Positions 35,505-43,756 of a stretch of DNA of 64,000 bases are shown here, in pieces. The notes below the pieces were generated by a model that saw only the letters and a list, made by a program, of their open reading frames with translations, had not been told where the DNA came from and did not search any database. Source of the stretch: MFD00082-c5 sp963697995 (GTDB lineage Bacteria > Chlamydiota > Chlamydiia > Chlamydiales > JAJFMB01); NCBI GenBank assembly GCA_963697995.1, contig OY969110.1, positions 186,001-250,000 on the forward strand, read 5' to 3'. The stretch's first letter is position 1; the number at the start of each line of letters is the position of its first letter. The translations under genes and the position numbers were made by a program.

Positions 35505-36207
35505 AGATGGCTTGTTTTAAGAAGGGAGAGACCCCTTCGGCACCCTTCAAATAATCAGGACCTACGATATTTCTCCACCTATTTCTTTTATAATTCGGAT
35601 GAGCTTCTAAAAAGGAGTTTAAAACCTCATCTGTGGGGTGAAAGGCATCGATAGAATCTGCTTGTTTAAACACATTCTTCCATCCCTGAAAGGCGATCTG
35701 AACCTCTTTTGGCGCCGTTTTTTCGCTAGGCGCGCGCTTATACTCCTCAGGAGCTTTTGGCCAGTTCGCGGGAAGCCATTCAGGAGCAAAGGATAAAAAC
35801 TCTTGAAACTCTTGAGGAGTTGCCAAAGATGGAGTGAACTCATCAAAGAGCAATCTTTTCCAGGTGTGGTAGCGAAAGAAGAGACCTAGAGGGGCATCTG
35901 CGGGAAGATCTGCAAGAGACACCTTAAGGGCCATCTGAGAGCTGCTATCAAAAGCGGGAAGGTACCTTCCCCCCTCTTTTGTACGCCTTAACTCGGGGGT
36001 TTGCCAAAGTAAAAGAGAGATATCCCTGTTTGTAACATCTGTGAAGGCGGTTTTTGGAGTCAGAGGTCCTGTTTCTTTTCTTAAAGTGAGGGAGACCATT
36101 TGCCAGATAAGAGTCATGAAGAGAAAGAGGAGAAAAAACCAAAGCCAGGTGGGATATGGGCTCTTGTTGGGATCGATTCCAGGTGTCTTTTCGTCAAACT
36201 CAACCAT
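35479..36207 (-). CDS. Small hypothetical protein with one N-terminal membrane anchor
   Basis: The 242-residue protein starts with a short cytoplasmic Asp/Pro segment (EFDEKTPGIDPNKSPYP), then a single hydrophobic helix (TWLWFFLLFLFMTLIWQMVSL), with the remaining 200 residues outside, rich in Trp, Pro and charged residues (PEWLPANWPKAPEEYKR). The topology suggests a periplasmic domain anchored in the inner membrane. No family was recognised. It lies 3 nt behind the DUF1207 gene on the same strand, so the two are probably co-transcribed and coupled. Its stop overlaps the 3' end of the opposite-strand LOG-domain gene. Confidence 0.72.
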   Translation of the reverse strand: MVEFDEKTPGIDPNKSPYPTWLWFFLLFLFMTLIWQMVSLTLRKETGPLTPKTAFTDVTNRDISLLLWQTPELRRTKEGGRYLPAFDSSSQMALKVSLADLPADAPLGLFFRYHTWKRLLFDEFTPSLATPQEFQEFLSFAPEWLPANWPKAPEEYKRAPSEKTAPKEVQIAFQGWKNVFKQADSIDAFHPTDEVLNSFLEAHPNYKRNRWRNIVGPDYLKGAEGVSPFLKQAIFNASTQKL

Positions 36208-36210
36208 TTT

Positions 36211-37221
36211 TTAAAACCCGTATGACATTTTAAAGGCCACATACTCTGTGGGACGAGTCGCAAACTGTCCTTCAAAGCAATACCCGTTGTAATATTCGAA
36301 AAAGGCGCGCATCTTATGCTGCCAGCCGGAAAGCTTTCCAATTTCGTACCCTACAATACATGTGGTGTTCACGTAGTGATTTGTTTTATCCTGGACAGAG
36401 AAGTTTGCGGCAATTAAAGGAACGCCATAGAGACGATTTTTTGAGCTAAACACTTTAAACCGTCTTGGGCGGTATTCCAACCCAAACTGACCAAAAACAC
36501 GACTCGACTTAAACGACTTATCCTCTGTCAGAGCGCCTCCGAGACCCGCGTAAAAGCGAAAAGAGCTTCTATAATCGTAAGAGGCAAAAAAATCAATAAA
36601 CTCAGAACTTGGATTTTTTCTTGCGACTTCCGGGTTCAAAATCATAAACTCATCCCCTAAATGGCAAGAGATGTGATACCCTCTTAAGCGAAACGACCAG
36701 CGATTAGATGCATAAGTGATCGGAACGCCCACATAATAGTCGGTATTAAGAAGAGGGCAGTAGTCATCAAAGGGCGCAAAAATAGCCCACATAGCACCTT
36801 GAATATCGACTTGAAGTTCCCCACCTTTCAGAGGACCTACGTTAAACCAGCGATAAACGGGGAAAAGATCCCCAAAAGAGACGGCGACAACGTTATCTTG
36901 TTTTAAAACGGTCTCATAAGAGCGCCAGGAAATGGAGTAGAAAATCTCTCTTGGATCTGCCACTAAATAGTCAAAAAGAACAGGGGCTTCAGGAAACCAA
37001 ATCCCTTTAAGACCACACTCTCTGCCATATTGGGCATCATTTTCAAACCGGGCTGGGCAATTGCAACAGTTAATGGGAGCAGAGGGTGTGCAAGGGGTCT
37101 CAGCATTGTAGTATTCGCAGCTAAGTCCCGGCTCCTTTAAAAGGGCTAATTCGTCGCTTTCCACTTGAGCCAAAAGGGTGGTCGTGAGAGCTATAAAACT
37201 GATGCAAGTGCGTTTAAACAT
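36211..37221 (-). CDS. DUF1207 family outer-membrane beta-barrel protein
   Basis: The 336-residue protein has a signal peptide (KRTCISFIALTTTLLAQV) and a DUF1207 body: GIWFPEAPVLFDYLVADPRE near residue 70, a signature of the family, followed by alternating amphipathic strands (SFGDLFPVYRWFN, GELQVDIQGAMWAIF, WSFRLRGYHISCHLGDEFM, RFYAGLGGALTED) and a terminal aromatic strand (EYVAFKMSYGF) typical of outer-membrane barrels. A Cys cluster (INCCNCPARF) lies in the N-terminal mature part. Function is unknown; a porin or transporter role is inference. It is first in a two-gene operon, with GAGG upstream of its ATG. Confidence 0.82.
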   Translation of the reverse strand: MFKRTCISFIALTTTLLAQVESDELALLKEPGLSCEYYNAETPCTPSAPINCCNCPARFENDAQYGRECGLKGIWFPEAPVLFDYLVADPREIFYSISWRSYETVLKQDNVVAVSFGDLFPVYRWFNVGPLKGGELQVDIQGAMWAIFAPFDDYCPLLNTDYYVGVPITYASNRWSFRLRGYHISCHLGDEFMILNPEVARKNPSSEFIDFFASYDYRSSFRFYAGLGGALTEDKSFKSSRVFGQFGLEYRPRRFKVFSSKNRLYGVPLIAANFSVQDKTNHYVNTTCIVGYEIGKLSGWQHKMRAFFEYYNGYCFEGQFATRPTEYVAFKMSYGF

Positions 37222-37329
37222 AAGGTGATCCTCAAAATGAATAGTCTTTCAATATATAGAGGATCTTGAAAAACTTGAAAAGAAAAATCGCTTCTTAACT
37301 CTTTTTGGCAAAACGTTACGGCGAAAATC

Positions 37330-37380
37330 TAAAAACCCTTAAGGCAACCCATTCGAAAAGAATGGCCATAAGGGTTTTAA
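37330..37380 (-). terminator. Terminator hairpin downstream of the efflux operon
   Basis: The arms AAAACCCTTA (plus strand 37332-37341) and TAAGGGTTTT (37369-37378), with an inner CCATTC/GAATGG pairing, form a long imperfect stem. On the minus strand it is followed by TTTTT. It would end transcription coming from the RND gene before the DUF1207 gene. Confidence 0.6.
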
Positions 37381-37399
37381 GGTTAGAAACCACTCTAAA

Positions 37400-37549
37400 A
37401 AGTCGGCCCTGAAAAAGTAAGGGTTCCCTTCGCAAAATTTTTAAGCTTTTCTCATTGTCATATAATTAAACCTTGCAAAATAGGCTATGTCTCTCTTCCT
37501 CGTTAACTGCAAATTTTTCTCAAGGAACCCTTACTTTTTCAGGGCCTAC
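37400..37549. mobile_element. Short derivative of the 4.2-kb MITE-like family
   Basis: This 150-bp element shares with the tandem array the block from TTTTTAAGCTTTTCTCATT to the right terminal repeat but lacks the central part. Its arms are longer than in the array: GGCCCTGAAAAAGTAAGGG plus TTCC is perfectly mirrored at the right end. It lies in the 426-bp gap between the RND gene and DUF1207, which otherwise holds a terminator and no gene. Confidence 0.75.
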
Positions 37550-37647
37550 TCATTATAGTCTTATTGCCATCGAACCAATCATTCAGTGTATCAACCTCTC
37601 CCTTCTCTGCTTTTTAGCGATGTTTTTTTAAACTATTTGGGAGTGGA

Positions 37648-40600
37648 TCACTCCCCATTCGTCTCTTTCTGTTTTTGCGTCAGTTTTCTCTGAATTAGCA
37701 AATAAACAACAGGGGTAAAGAAGTAGGTGATAAATTGAGCAAAAAGCAAGCCTCCCAAAATCACAAGACCTAATGGGCGCCTCGAGCTTGCGTCTGCACC
37801 CATCCCAAGCGCTATCGGCACGGCACCCATTGCAGCTGCTACCGTCGTCATCAAAATGGGACGAAACCGCTCCCTTGAGGCATTATAGATCGCCCCTTCC
37901 GCCTCTTGCCCCTCTAAAACAAGTTCGTTTGCAAACTCCACTAAGATAATCCCATTTTTTAAAACAATCCCTATCAGCACAACAAGCCCAACATAGGCAT
38001 AAAGTGAGAGCGTCCCATGGAAAATATAAAGGGTTACAAGGCCTCCAAAAAGGGCCCCAGGAAGGGTTGAGAGTACCGTCAAAGGGTGCCAAAAACTTTC
38101 GTAAAGACTTCCCAAAAGAAGATAAATCACTACGATACAAAGAAGAAGAAGCGGTATCATCGCTTGTATCGTTTCTTGAAACACCTCGGCTGTTCCCTGA
38201 AAATGTCTCATGACTGTCGGCGAAACGGCCTCTGTAGCTGCCTTCTCAATTTTTTTAAGGGCGCTTCCAAGAGCTGCCCCCGGTTTTAAATCGAAAAATA
38301 TTGTTCCAGAAGTAAACTGATCGACGTGATTGACCTGCATTGGGCCGACAGTCTCTATCCATTTTGCCACCGCATTTAAAGGAATAAGCTCCCCTTTTGT
38401 TTCTTCATTCGTCGATGTCAAATAAAGTTTGTTTAAACTATTGGGGTTTTCCCGGTACGAATCTTCAAGTTCGACGATAATATCGTAGAGGTTTATCGGG
38501 GTGTTATACGTTGAGATTCGCCCACCCCCGTAGGCTAAATTAAGCGCCTCTTCTATCGTGTAACAGCTGATTCCGTATAAACTTGCCCTATCTCGCAAAA
38601 TTTCAATATCTAACTGAGGGGTATCGTTTTGTATGTCGTTTGAGACATTAATAAGCTCCGGAAAAGAGCGCATTTTTTGAGTCAAAACATTCACCTGTTT
38701 ATAGAGCTCTTCGGCCCCTCCAAGAGTTGAAAGAGCATACTGGTAGGGAGCTCTTTGCACGCCTGTTCCAATACTTAAATTAATCTCCGGGATCGGCTTT
38801 AAAAACGTCCTTATATTACTTAATGGTTGAAGAGCCTCTGTCAACTCCTTGGTCACTTCATTGATCCCTTTTCGCTTATGAGACGGTTTTAAGGTCAGAT
38901 AAAGGATCCCTTGGTTTTGAGGCGTAAACCCCGTAATGTTGGCAGCTGAAATGATACTCTCAATCGCCGGATTTTTTTTGATAATCTCTGTCACAAGCTT
39001 TTGATTCTCCATCATCGCTTTATAACTTACCGTTTGAACAGCTTGCGTCAACCCTTGAATCGCCCCCGTATCTCCCGAGGGCAAAAAATCTTGTGGTATA
39101 TGAAACATTAAAAGCAGAGCTGCCAAAAATGAAGCGATCGCCACACCAATCGGAATTAAAGGTTTCTTTAAAATCCATTTCAAGTAAGGGTCATAAAGGC
39201 CAAGCAAATACGCCATAAACTCATGGGCCCTTTTCTCGAGAGCTGAAGGAGTCTCTCTTCTTTTTAAAAATTTAGAGCAAAGCATCGGCGTTAATGTTAA
39301 CGAGATCACCCCTGAGAAAAGGACGGCGATCACAACAACCATGGCAAATTCGTGAAACATTCTCCCAATAATTCCTGGCATAAAAATTAAGGGAATAAAC
39401 ACGGCGCTTAAAGAGAGGGTCATCGACAAAACGGTTGCACTGATCTGCTGGCTCCCATCGTAGGCGGCGTTGATCGGCGATTTACCCATTTCAAGATGTC
39501 TGACAATATTTTCTAAAACAACAATGGCGTCGTCGACTAAAAATCCCACAACAAGCGTCAGGGCTAGCATCGAGAGAATATCTAAGTTATACCCATTTAA
39601 CGACATCAACCCAAATGTTGCCACAACAGCCATCGGGAGAGCAATGCAAGGAATAATCGTCATCGTGAGCTCCCCTAAAAAGAGAAAAATCACTAGGACG
39701 ACAAGCATAAACGCTAAGAGAAGAGTTAATTTAACATCGTCGATCGAGGCCTTTATCCCGTTTGAGGCATCAAACACCACGCTTAATGAGATCGCAGGAG
39801 GCATCTGCCTACTCATTTCTGGTAACATATTTCTAATGGTGTTGCATACCTTAACCGTGTTATACCCCCCTTGCTTTGTAACCGCTATAATCACACTGGG
39901 GGTTTCAGGCTCCCCTTGCCGCCAAAAACTTAGGAAAAAATCTTTATACTGAGAATCGTCGATCCCTTTGCCAATATCAATCACTCTCACAGGAGCCTGA
40001 TCTTTAGTTCCCACGATAATCGGATTAAACCCTTCCCCTGTGGTAATTTGACCTAAAGGATTTAAGATGAATGCTTTAGTTTTATTATAAACGTTACCTG
40101 CGGGGATTAATCTCGTCGCGTCTTTAATCGCTTCTGCGACGGTATCGATTCCAATATTCATCGCCGCCATTTTATCGGGATTAAGCTGCACCCTTGTGGC
40201 CCTTTGACTGCCATACACTTGTACTTGGGAGACCCCTGCCACCATAGAAATCCTCTGAGAAACGGCCGTCGTTGCCCAATCGTAGAGCTCTTGAGTTGTC
40301 ATCGAAGAGGAGGACACAGCAACATACATGATGGGTGTATCGGAGGGGTTTGTTTTTTGATATGTGGGTGGGTTTGGCATACTTGGGGGGAGATTGCCTT
40401 GCGATTGGACTAAAGCTGCCGAGACATCTGTCGAGGCTGCATCGATGTTGCGATTTAAATCAAACTCCAAAACGATCTGACTTAAGCCGCTACTTGAGCT
40501 TGAAACGATGCTTTTTAGGCTTTGAATCGTCATGAGTTGCCGCTCGAGAATCGTCGTGACGTTTTCTGCCATCACTTCGGCATTCGACCCTGGGTTTTGT

Positions 40601-40746
40601 GCCGTGACCGTGATGACAGGGTAGGCAATATCTGGCAGATCGCTGATGGGAAGCTGCCTGTACCCTACGAGTCCAAAAAGAAAAATACCCAACATCAAGA
40701 GTGTCGTCATGATGGGACGCTTAATAAAAGGTTCAGAAAGGTTCAT
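37648..40746 (-). CDS. RND-family multidrug efflux pump (HAE-1, MdtB/MdtC/AcrB-like)
   Basis: The 1032-residue length and repeated architecture (12 membrane helices, two large periplasmic loops) fit the hydrophobe/amphiphile RND pumps. The N-terminus MNLSEPFIKRPIMTTLLML is typical, as are ISDLPDIAYPVITVTA, ALTLVVGFLVDDAIVVLENI (helix 4 with the paired Asp of the proton relay), and SSRRPLGLVILGG near the end. It is driven by proton import and exports drugs or other amphiphiles via the adaptor and outer-membrane factor encoded just upstream. Its ATG overlaps the stop of the last mini-ORF of the 122-bp repeat array (TGA at 40743), so its translation may be coupled through the array. The substrate is unknown. 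Confidence 0.9.
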   Translation of the reverse strand: MNLSEPFIKRPIMTTLLMLGIFLFGLVGYRQLPISDLPDIAYPVITVTAQNPGSNAEVMAENVTTILERQLMTIQSLKSIVSSSSSGLSQIVLEFDLNRNIDAASTDVSAALVQSQGNLPPSMPNPPTYQKTNPSDTPIMYVAVSSSSMTTQELYDWATTAVSQRISMVAGVSQVQVYGSQRATRVQLNPDKMAAMNIGIDTVAEAIKDATRLIPAGNVYNKTKAFILNPLGQITTGEGFNPIIVGTKDQAPVRVIDIGKGIDDSQYKDFFLSFWRQGEPETPSVIIAVTKQGGYNTVKVCNTIRNMLPEMSRQMPPAISLSVVFDASNGIKASIDDVKLTLLLAFMLVVLVIFLFLGELTMTIIPCIALPMAVVATFGLMSLNGYNLDILSMLALTLVVGFLVDDAIVVLENIVRHLEMGKSPINAAYDGSQQISATVLSMTLSLSAVFIPLIFMPGIIGRMFHEFAMVVVIAVLFSGVISLTLTPMLCSKFLKRRETPSALEKRAHEFMAYLLGLYDPYLKWILKKPLIPIGVAIASFLAALLLMFHIPQDFLPSGDTGAIQGLTQAVQTVSYKAMMENQKLVTEIIKKNPAIESIISAANITGFTPQNQGILYLTLKPSHKRKGINEVTKELTEALQPLSNIRTFLKPIPEINLSIGTGVQRAPYQYALSTLGGAEELYKQVNVLTQKMRSFPELINVSNDIQNDTPQLDIEILRDRASLYGISCYTIEEALNLAYGGGRISTYNTPINLYDIIVELEDSYRENPNSLNKLYLTSTNEETKGELIPLNAVAKWIETVGPMQVNHVDQFTSGTIFFDLKPGAALGSALKKIEKAATEAVSPTVMRHFQGTAEVFQETIQAMIPLLLLCIVVIYLLLGSLYESFWHPLTVLSTLPGALFGGLVTLYIFHGTLSLYAYVGLVVLIGIVLKNGIILVEFANELVLEGQEAEGAIYNASRERFRPILMTTVAAAMGAVPIALGMGADASSRRPLGLVILGGLLFAQFITYFFTPVVYLLIQRKLTQKQKETNGE

Positions 40747-40868
40747 AGTTTAAAACCCCCGATTGGATAAGGTGCAGGAGGCTTCGGAACAAGTCCTAAA
40801 AGAAAAATACCCCATATCAAAAGTGTCGTCTTGATGGTGCGCTTAAGAAAAGGTTCAGAAAGGTTCAT
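40743..40868 (-). CDS. Mini-ORF 4 of the array, coupled to the RND gene
   Basis: 41 codons, intact, with the same diverged helix as mini-ORF 3 and the tail VPKPPAPYPIGGFKL. Its TGA overlaps the ATG of the RND pump gene, so ribosomes finishing here could reinitiate on the pump. Confidence 0.5.
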   Translation of the reverse strand: MNLSEPFLKRTIKTTLLIWGIFLLGLVPKPPAPYPIGGFKL

Positions 40869-40990
40869 ACTCTAAAACCCCCGATTGGATAAGGTGTAGA
40901 AGGCTTCGGAACAAGTCCTAAAAGAAAAATACCCCATATCAAAAGTGTCGTCTTGATGGTGCGCTTAAGAAAAGGTTCAGAAAGGTTCAT
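40865..40990 (-). CDS. Mini-ORF 3 of the array
   Basis: 41 codons, intact. The helix region is changed to LKRTIKTTLLIWGIFLLGL, and the tail is VPKPSTPYPIGGFRV. The frame is kept despite several non-synonymous changes. ATGA overlaps on both sides. Confidence 0.5.
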   Translation of the reverse strand: MNLSEPFLKRTIKTTLLIWGIFLLGLVPKPSTPYPIGGFRV

Positions 40991-41112
40991 ACTCTAAAAC
41001 CCCCGATTGGATAAGGTGTAGAAGGCTTCGGAACAAGTCCTAAAAGAAAAATACCCAACATCAAGAGTGTCGTCATGATGGGACGCTTAATAAAAGGTTC
41101 AGAAAGGTTCAT
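40987..41112 (-). CDS. Mini-ORF 2 of the array
   Basis: 41 codons, intact. The helix is as in mini-ORF 1 but FLFGL reads FLLGL, and the tail is VPKPSTPYPIGGFRV. It is linked by ATGA overlaps on both sides. Confidence 0.5.
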   Translation of the reverse strand: MNLSEPFIKRPIMTTLLMLGIFLLGLVPKPSTPYPIGGFRV

Positions 41113-41234
41113 GCTTTAAGACCCCCGATTGGATAAGGTGCAGGAGGCTTCGGAACAAGTCCAAAAAGAAAAATACCCAACATCAAGAGTGTCGTCATGA
41201 TGGGACGCTTAATAAAAGGTTCAGAAAGGTTCAT
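41109..41234 (-). CDS. Mini-ORF 1 of the array: 41-aa single-helix peptide
   Basis: It encodes MNLSEPFIKRPIMTTLLMLG and onward through the first membrane helix of the pump, then switches into VPKPPAPYPIGGLKA from the out-of-frame adaptor 3' end. Its ATG lies three bases after the adaptor stop, and its TGA overlaps the ATG of mini-ORF 2 (ATGA). Expression is unproven. Confidence 0.5.
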   Translation of the reverse strand: MNLSEPFIKRPIMTTLLMLGIFLFGLVPKPPAPYPIGGLKA

Positions 41235-41237
41235 ACT

Positions 41238-42314
41238 TTAAGACCCCGAATTGGATAAGGTGTAGGAGGCACCGGAAAAGAGCCCTAATTGCCCTTCGAT
41301 CACCACTTTCTCTCCGCAATGAATCCCTTCCTCAATGATTCTGTCATCTCCTTGAAGCTGTCCTAAGGTCACAATGCGCTTTTCAACGGTAAAATCCCCT
41401 TTTGCGACATAAATAAAGGGGCCTTGTGAGTCGAGATTGACGGCCATTTCAGGCACTACTATGGCATTTTCAATATCATAAAGCTTAATAGCGACATCGA
41501 CAAACTGTCCTGGCCAAAGAGTTAATTCCTCATTGTCAAAAATTCCTCTTAAGCGAATCGTCCCCGTAGAGGAATCGACGGTATTGTTGATAAAATCGAG
41601 AACTCCTTTTTGAGTCCTTTTTTGATCAATTACGTTAACGGTTACCTCTAAACCTTGAGTATCAAAATCTTGCAATTGCCTTAAAAACCTTTCAGCTAAA
41701 GTAAAATAGGCGTAAATCGGTTTTAATTGTTTTATTGTCACAAGCGCCTCTTCTTGATTGGCTGTCACAAGATTGCCAGGATCTTTTAAGTGCCTTCCTA
41801 AAAGTCCATCGATCGGGGAATTGATCGTGCAATAACCTAAATTAATTTTGGCATTTTTGACGCTTCCCTCATACTCTCTCACCTGAGATTCAGCGATAAG
41901 CGCATTTGAGAAATACTCTTGATAATCAAGCTTTGACACATACTCTTCCGGAAGAAGTCCCTTATACTTTTCCACTTTAGCTTGATTGAAAGTGAAAGAG
42001 GCTTTTGCTGCCCCAAGTTGCCCAAGCGCTTCTTCAAGTTTTGCCATATAAGGTTTTGGATCGATCGTAAAGAGAAGATCCCCTTTTTTGATGAGGGCTC
42101 CATCCTTAAAGTAGTACCCCGTTAGCTCCCCTGTGACCTGAGGTCTTATGTCAACTGAGGCGTAAGCCTCTAAATTGCCAATCGTTTGGATAAGGTAGGG
42201 TCTTGTCTCACATTTAGCTTCAGCCAAAGTGACAGAGGCTTTTGGCCTCTCGTTATTTTTTTCAGGCTCTCTTGTACACCCTAAGAGAAAAAGAAAACAA
42301 AAAAGCCATCTCAT
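41238..42314 (-). CDS. RND efflux periplasmic adaptor lipoprotein (MdtA-like)
   Basis: The ATG at 42314 overlaps the stop of the outer-membrane-factor gene (ATGA), which fixes the start; the frame is open to a GTG at 42323. The 358-residue protein begins MRWLFCFLFLLGC, a lipoprotein signal with the acylated cysteine at residue 13. It shows the membrane-fusion-protein order: a lipoyl half (IGNLEAYASVDIRPQVTGEL), a helical hairpin (EEALGQLGAAKASFTFNQAKVEKYK), the second lipoyl half with PIDGLLGR, a beta-barrel, and a membrane-proximal domain. It bridges pump and outer-membrane channel in the periplasm. Confidence 0.9.
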   Translation of the reverse strand: MRWLFCFLFLLGCTREPEKNNERPKASVTLAEAKCETRPYLIQTIGNLEAYASVDIRPQVTGELTGYYFKDGALIKKGDLLFTIDPKPYMAKLEEALGQLGAAKASFTFNQAKVEKYKGLLPEEYVSKLDYQEYFSNALIAESQVREYEGSVKNAKINLGYCTINSPIDGLLGRHLKDPGNLVTANQEEALVTIKQLKPIYAYFTLAERFLRQLQDFDTQGLEVTVNVIDQKRTQKGVLDFINNTVDSSTGTIRLRGIFDNEELTLWPGQFVDVAIKLYDIENAIVVPEMAVNLDSQGPFIYVAKGDFTVEKRIVTLGQLQGDDRIIEEGIHCGEKVVIEGQLGLFSGASYTLSNSGS

Positions 42315-43756
42315 AAGGCACACCCCGGTGTTAAAGTTCCTGTGGCAAACAAAAGATCTGTTAATGAAACATACCAGTCCCGTTTTGATTCCGCTAGAGA
42401 ATATCTTGCATCGGCTAAATCTGTTAAAGCGTTGATAAGGGTTTGAAAATCGATCACCCCTGCCTGATACCTGTTTAAAGAGGCCTTGTACGACTGTTCG
42501 GCAAAGTTTAAGTAATCAAAAGCTGTTTTGACCTTGTTTGTCGCAATTTTTAAATTTTCATACGATGTGGTGATCTCTGCAATCATATCGAGCTCTAACT
42601 GCCTCATTTTAGCTTTAGCTCTGGCAAGCTCCCCTTTTGCTTCCCTGATCTTATTCAAATACTCATACCCTGAAAAAATGGGAACGCTTAAAGAAACAAC
42701 GGCATCGTAAATGGGAGAGAGGCCTCTTGAGGGGGTGTTTTGAAAATCAAATGTGATGCACCCTCCCGTTCCACTAAAATTGCCTTTAAACCACTGGTTG
42801 CGGTTTTGGTAATTCACATTCGAAGCACTGGCACGCACTTCCGAAAAAGCGGCAAAAAGATCTGGGCGGTATTTATACCCCTCCAAAACGTAAAAATCTA
42901 AAGAGGGCAGCTTTTTATCGATATCAGGGGGACACTCCAAATCTTGAAAATCGACTAAACTATTTGCAGGTATCCCTAAATCTTTTATGAGATTCGCTTT
43001 ATCATCGACAAGAGCTTCTTCACTGCCTAAAAGATCGAGTTGCCTTTTCGCAACTTGCGTCTTAGCCTGAAGCTCATCGACCACATCTGAAATGCCAAGT
43101 TCGTGTTTTAAGCTCGTCGCCGAAAGAATCGTTTCTGCATCTTTTAGGTTGGCAAGTGAAGCCCTCACCTCCTCTTTAGCCTTAATAAAATCGTAGTAGT
43201 CTTTAAATGTCGTTTCAAGAACTGATTGAATAGATCTGTTGTGACTAAAATTAGCTGCAAAGAGTTGCTGCCGAAAGGTTTCAATATTTGCGCACGTCGC
43301 CCCCGTGTCAAAAAGGAGCCAACTCACCGAAACGTAAGTGCCGTAATCGATATACTGATCGGGAAAAGCAAAATTGTTTGCAAAGGCGCTCCCATTTTTT
43401 ACAATTTCATAATACGTGTTGCCACTGATTTGTGGGTAGAGAGGGGAAAAGGCTTGCCCATATTGGGAAGCGCGTATTTTGGTTGTAGCATAAGTTTCTG
43501 CCATTTTTTGGCTGTTAATAAGAGCTAGCTTTAACACCTCTGCAAGGGAAATGGTGCAAACCTCAGATAGCTCATTTTTTTGATACACCTCTGAAGTTAG
43601 CAAAAGAAAGCTTGGGGGAATAAAAAGAGTGGTCTCATAGGGGCAAGAAGGGGCTTTTGGGGTCATCGTAAACGGGCAAGACGCCTCTTTACAACAGCTT
43701 GATAAAGAAAAAAGCATGAAGAGACTAATCGTTAAACGTGATAATGACAACGCCAT
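42311..43756 (-). CDS. TolC/OprM-type outer-membrane efflux factor
   Basis: The 481-residue protein has a lipoprotein-like signal (LSLSRLTISLFMLFSLSSCC) and the duplicated TolC pattern of long heptad helices (ISLAEVLKLALINSQKMAETYATTK, GYEYLNKIREAKGELARAKAKMRQLELDMIAEITTSYENLK) and barrel strands. It forms the trimeric exit duct of the tripartite pump. The start is uncertain: the ATG at 43756 has GGAGG only two bases away, and another ATG is at 43765. Both lie within the 3' end of the collagen-like gene (overlap about 32 bp), so the efflux genes appear co-transcribed with the collagen-like genes. Confidence 0.87.
   Translation of the reverse strand: MALSLSRLTISLFMLFSLSSCCKEASCPFTMTPKAPSCPYETTLFIPPSFLLLTSEVYQKNELSEVCTISLAEVLKLALINSQKMAETYATTKIRASQYGQAFSPLYPQISGNTYYEIVKNGSAFANNFAFPDQYIDYGTYVSVSWLLFDTGATCANIETFRQQLFAANFSHNRSIQSVLETTFKDYYDFIKAKEEVRASLANLKDAETILSATSLKHELGISDVVDELQAKTQVAKRQLDLLGSEEALVDDKANLIKDLGIPANSLVDFQDLECPPDIDKKLPSLDFYVLEGYKYRPDLFAAFSEVRASASNVNYQNRNQWFKGNFSGTGGCITFDFQNTPSRGLSPIYDAVVSLSVPIFSGYEYLNKIREAKGELARAKAKMRQLELDMIAEITTSYENLKIATNKVKTAFDYLNFAEQSYKASLNRYQAGVIDFQTLINALTDLADARYSLAESKRDWYVSLTDLLFATGTLTPGCAL

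Larger units (their letters stand above)
40747..41234 (-). repeat. 122-bp tandem repeat of the adaptor/pump gene junction, four extra copies
   Basis: The unit begins with the first 27 codons of the RND gene and ends with a copy of the 3' end of the adaptor gene (the CACCTTATCCAAT stretch). Start codons lie at 41234, 41112, 40990, 40868 and 40746, exactly 122 bp apart. Copies 1 and 2 are nearly identical to the pump gene's 5' end; copies 3 and 4 have diverged in the same way (for example IKRPIMTTLLML to LKRTIKTTLLIW). Confidence 0.93.

Noticed and set aside
37639..37655. GGGAGTG/CACTCCC hairpin at the RND stop codon as a terminator
   Set aside because: It has a 7-bp stem with a three-base loop and no T-run after it; the hairpin at 37330-37380 is the better terminator.
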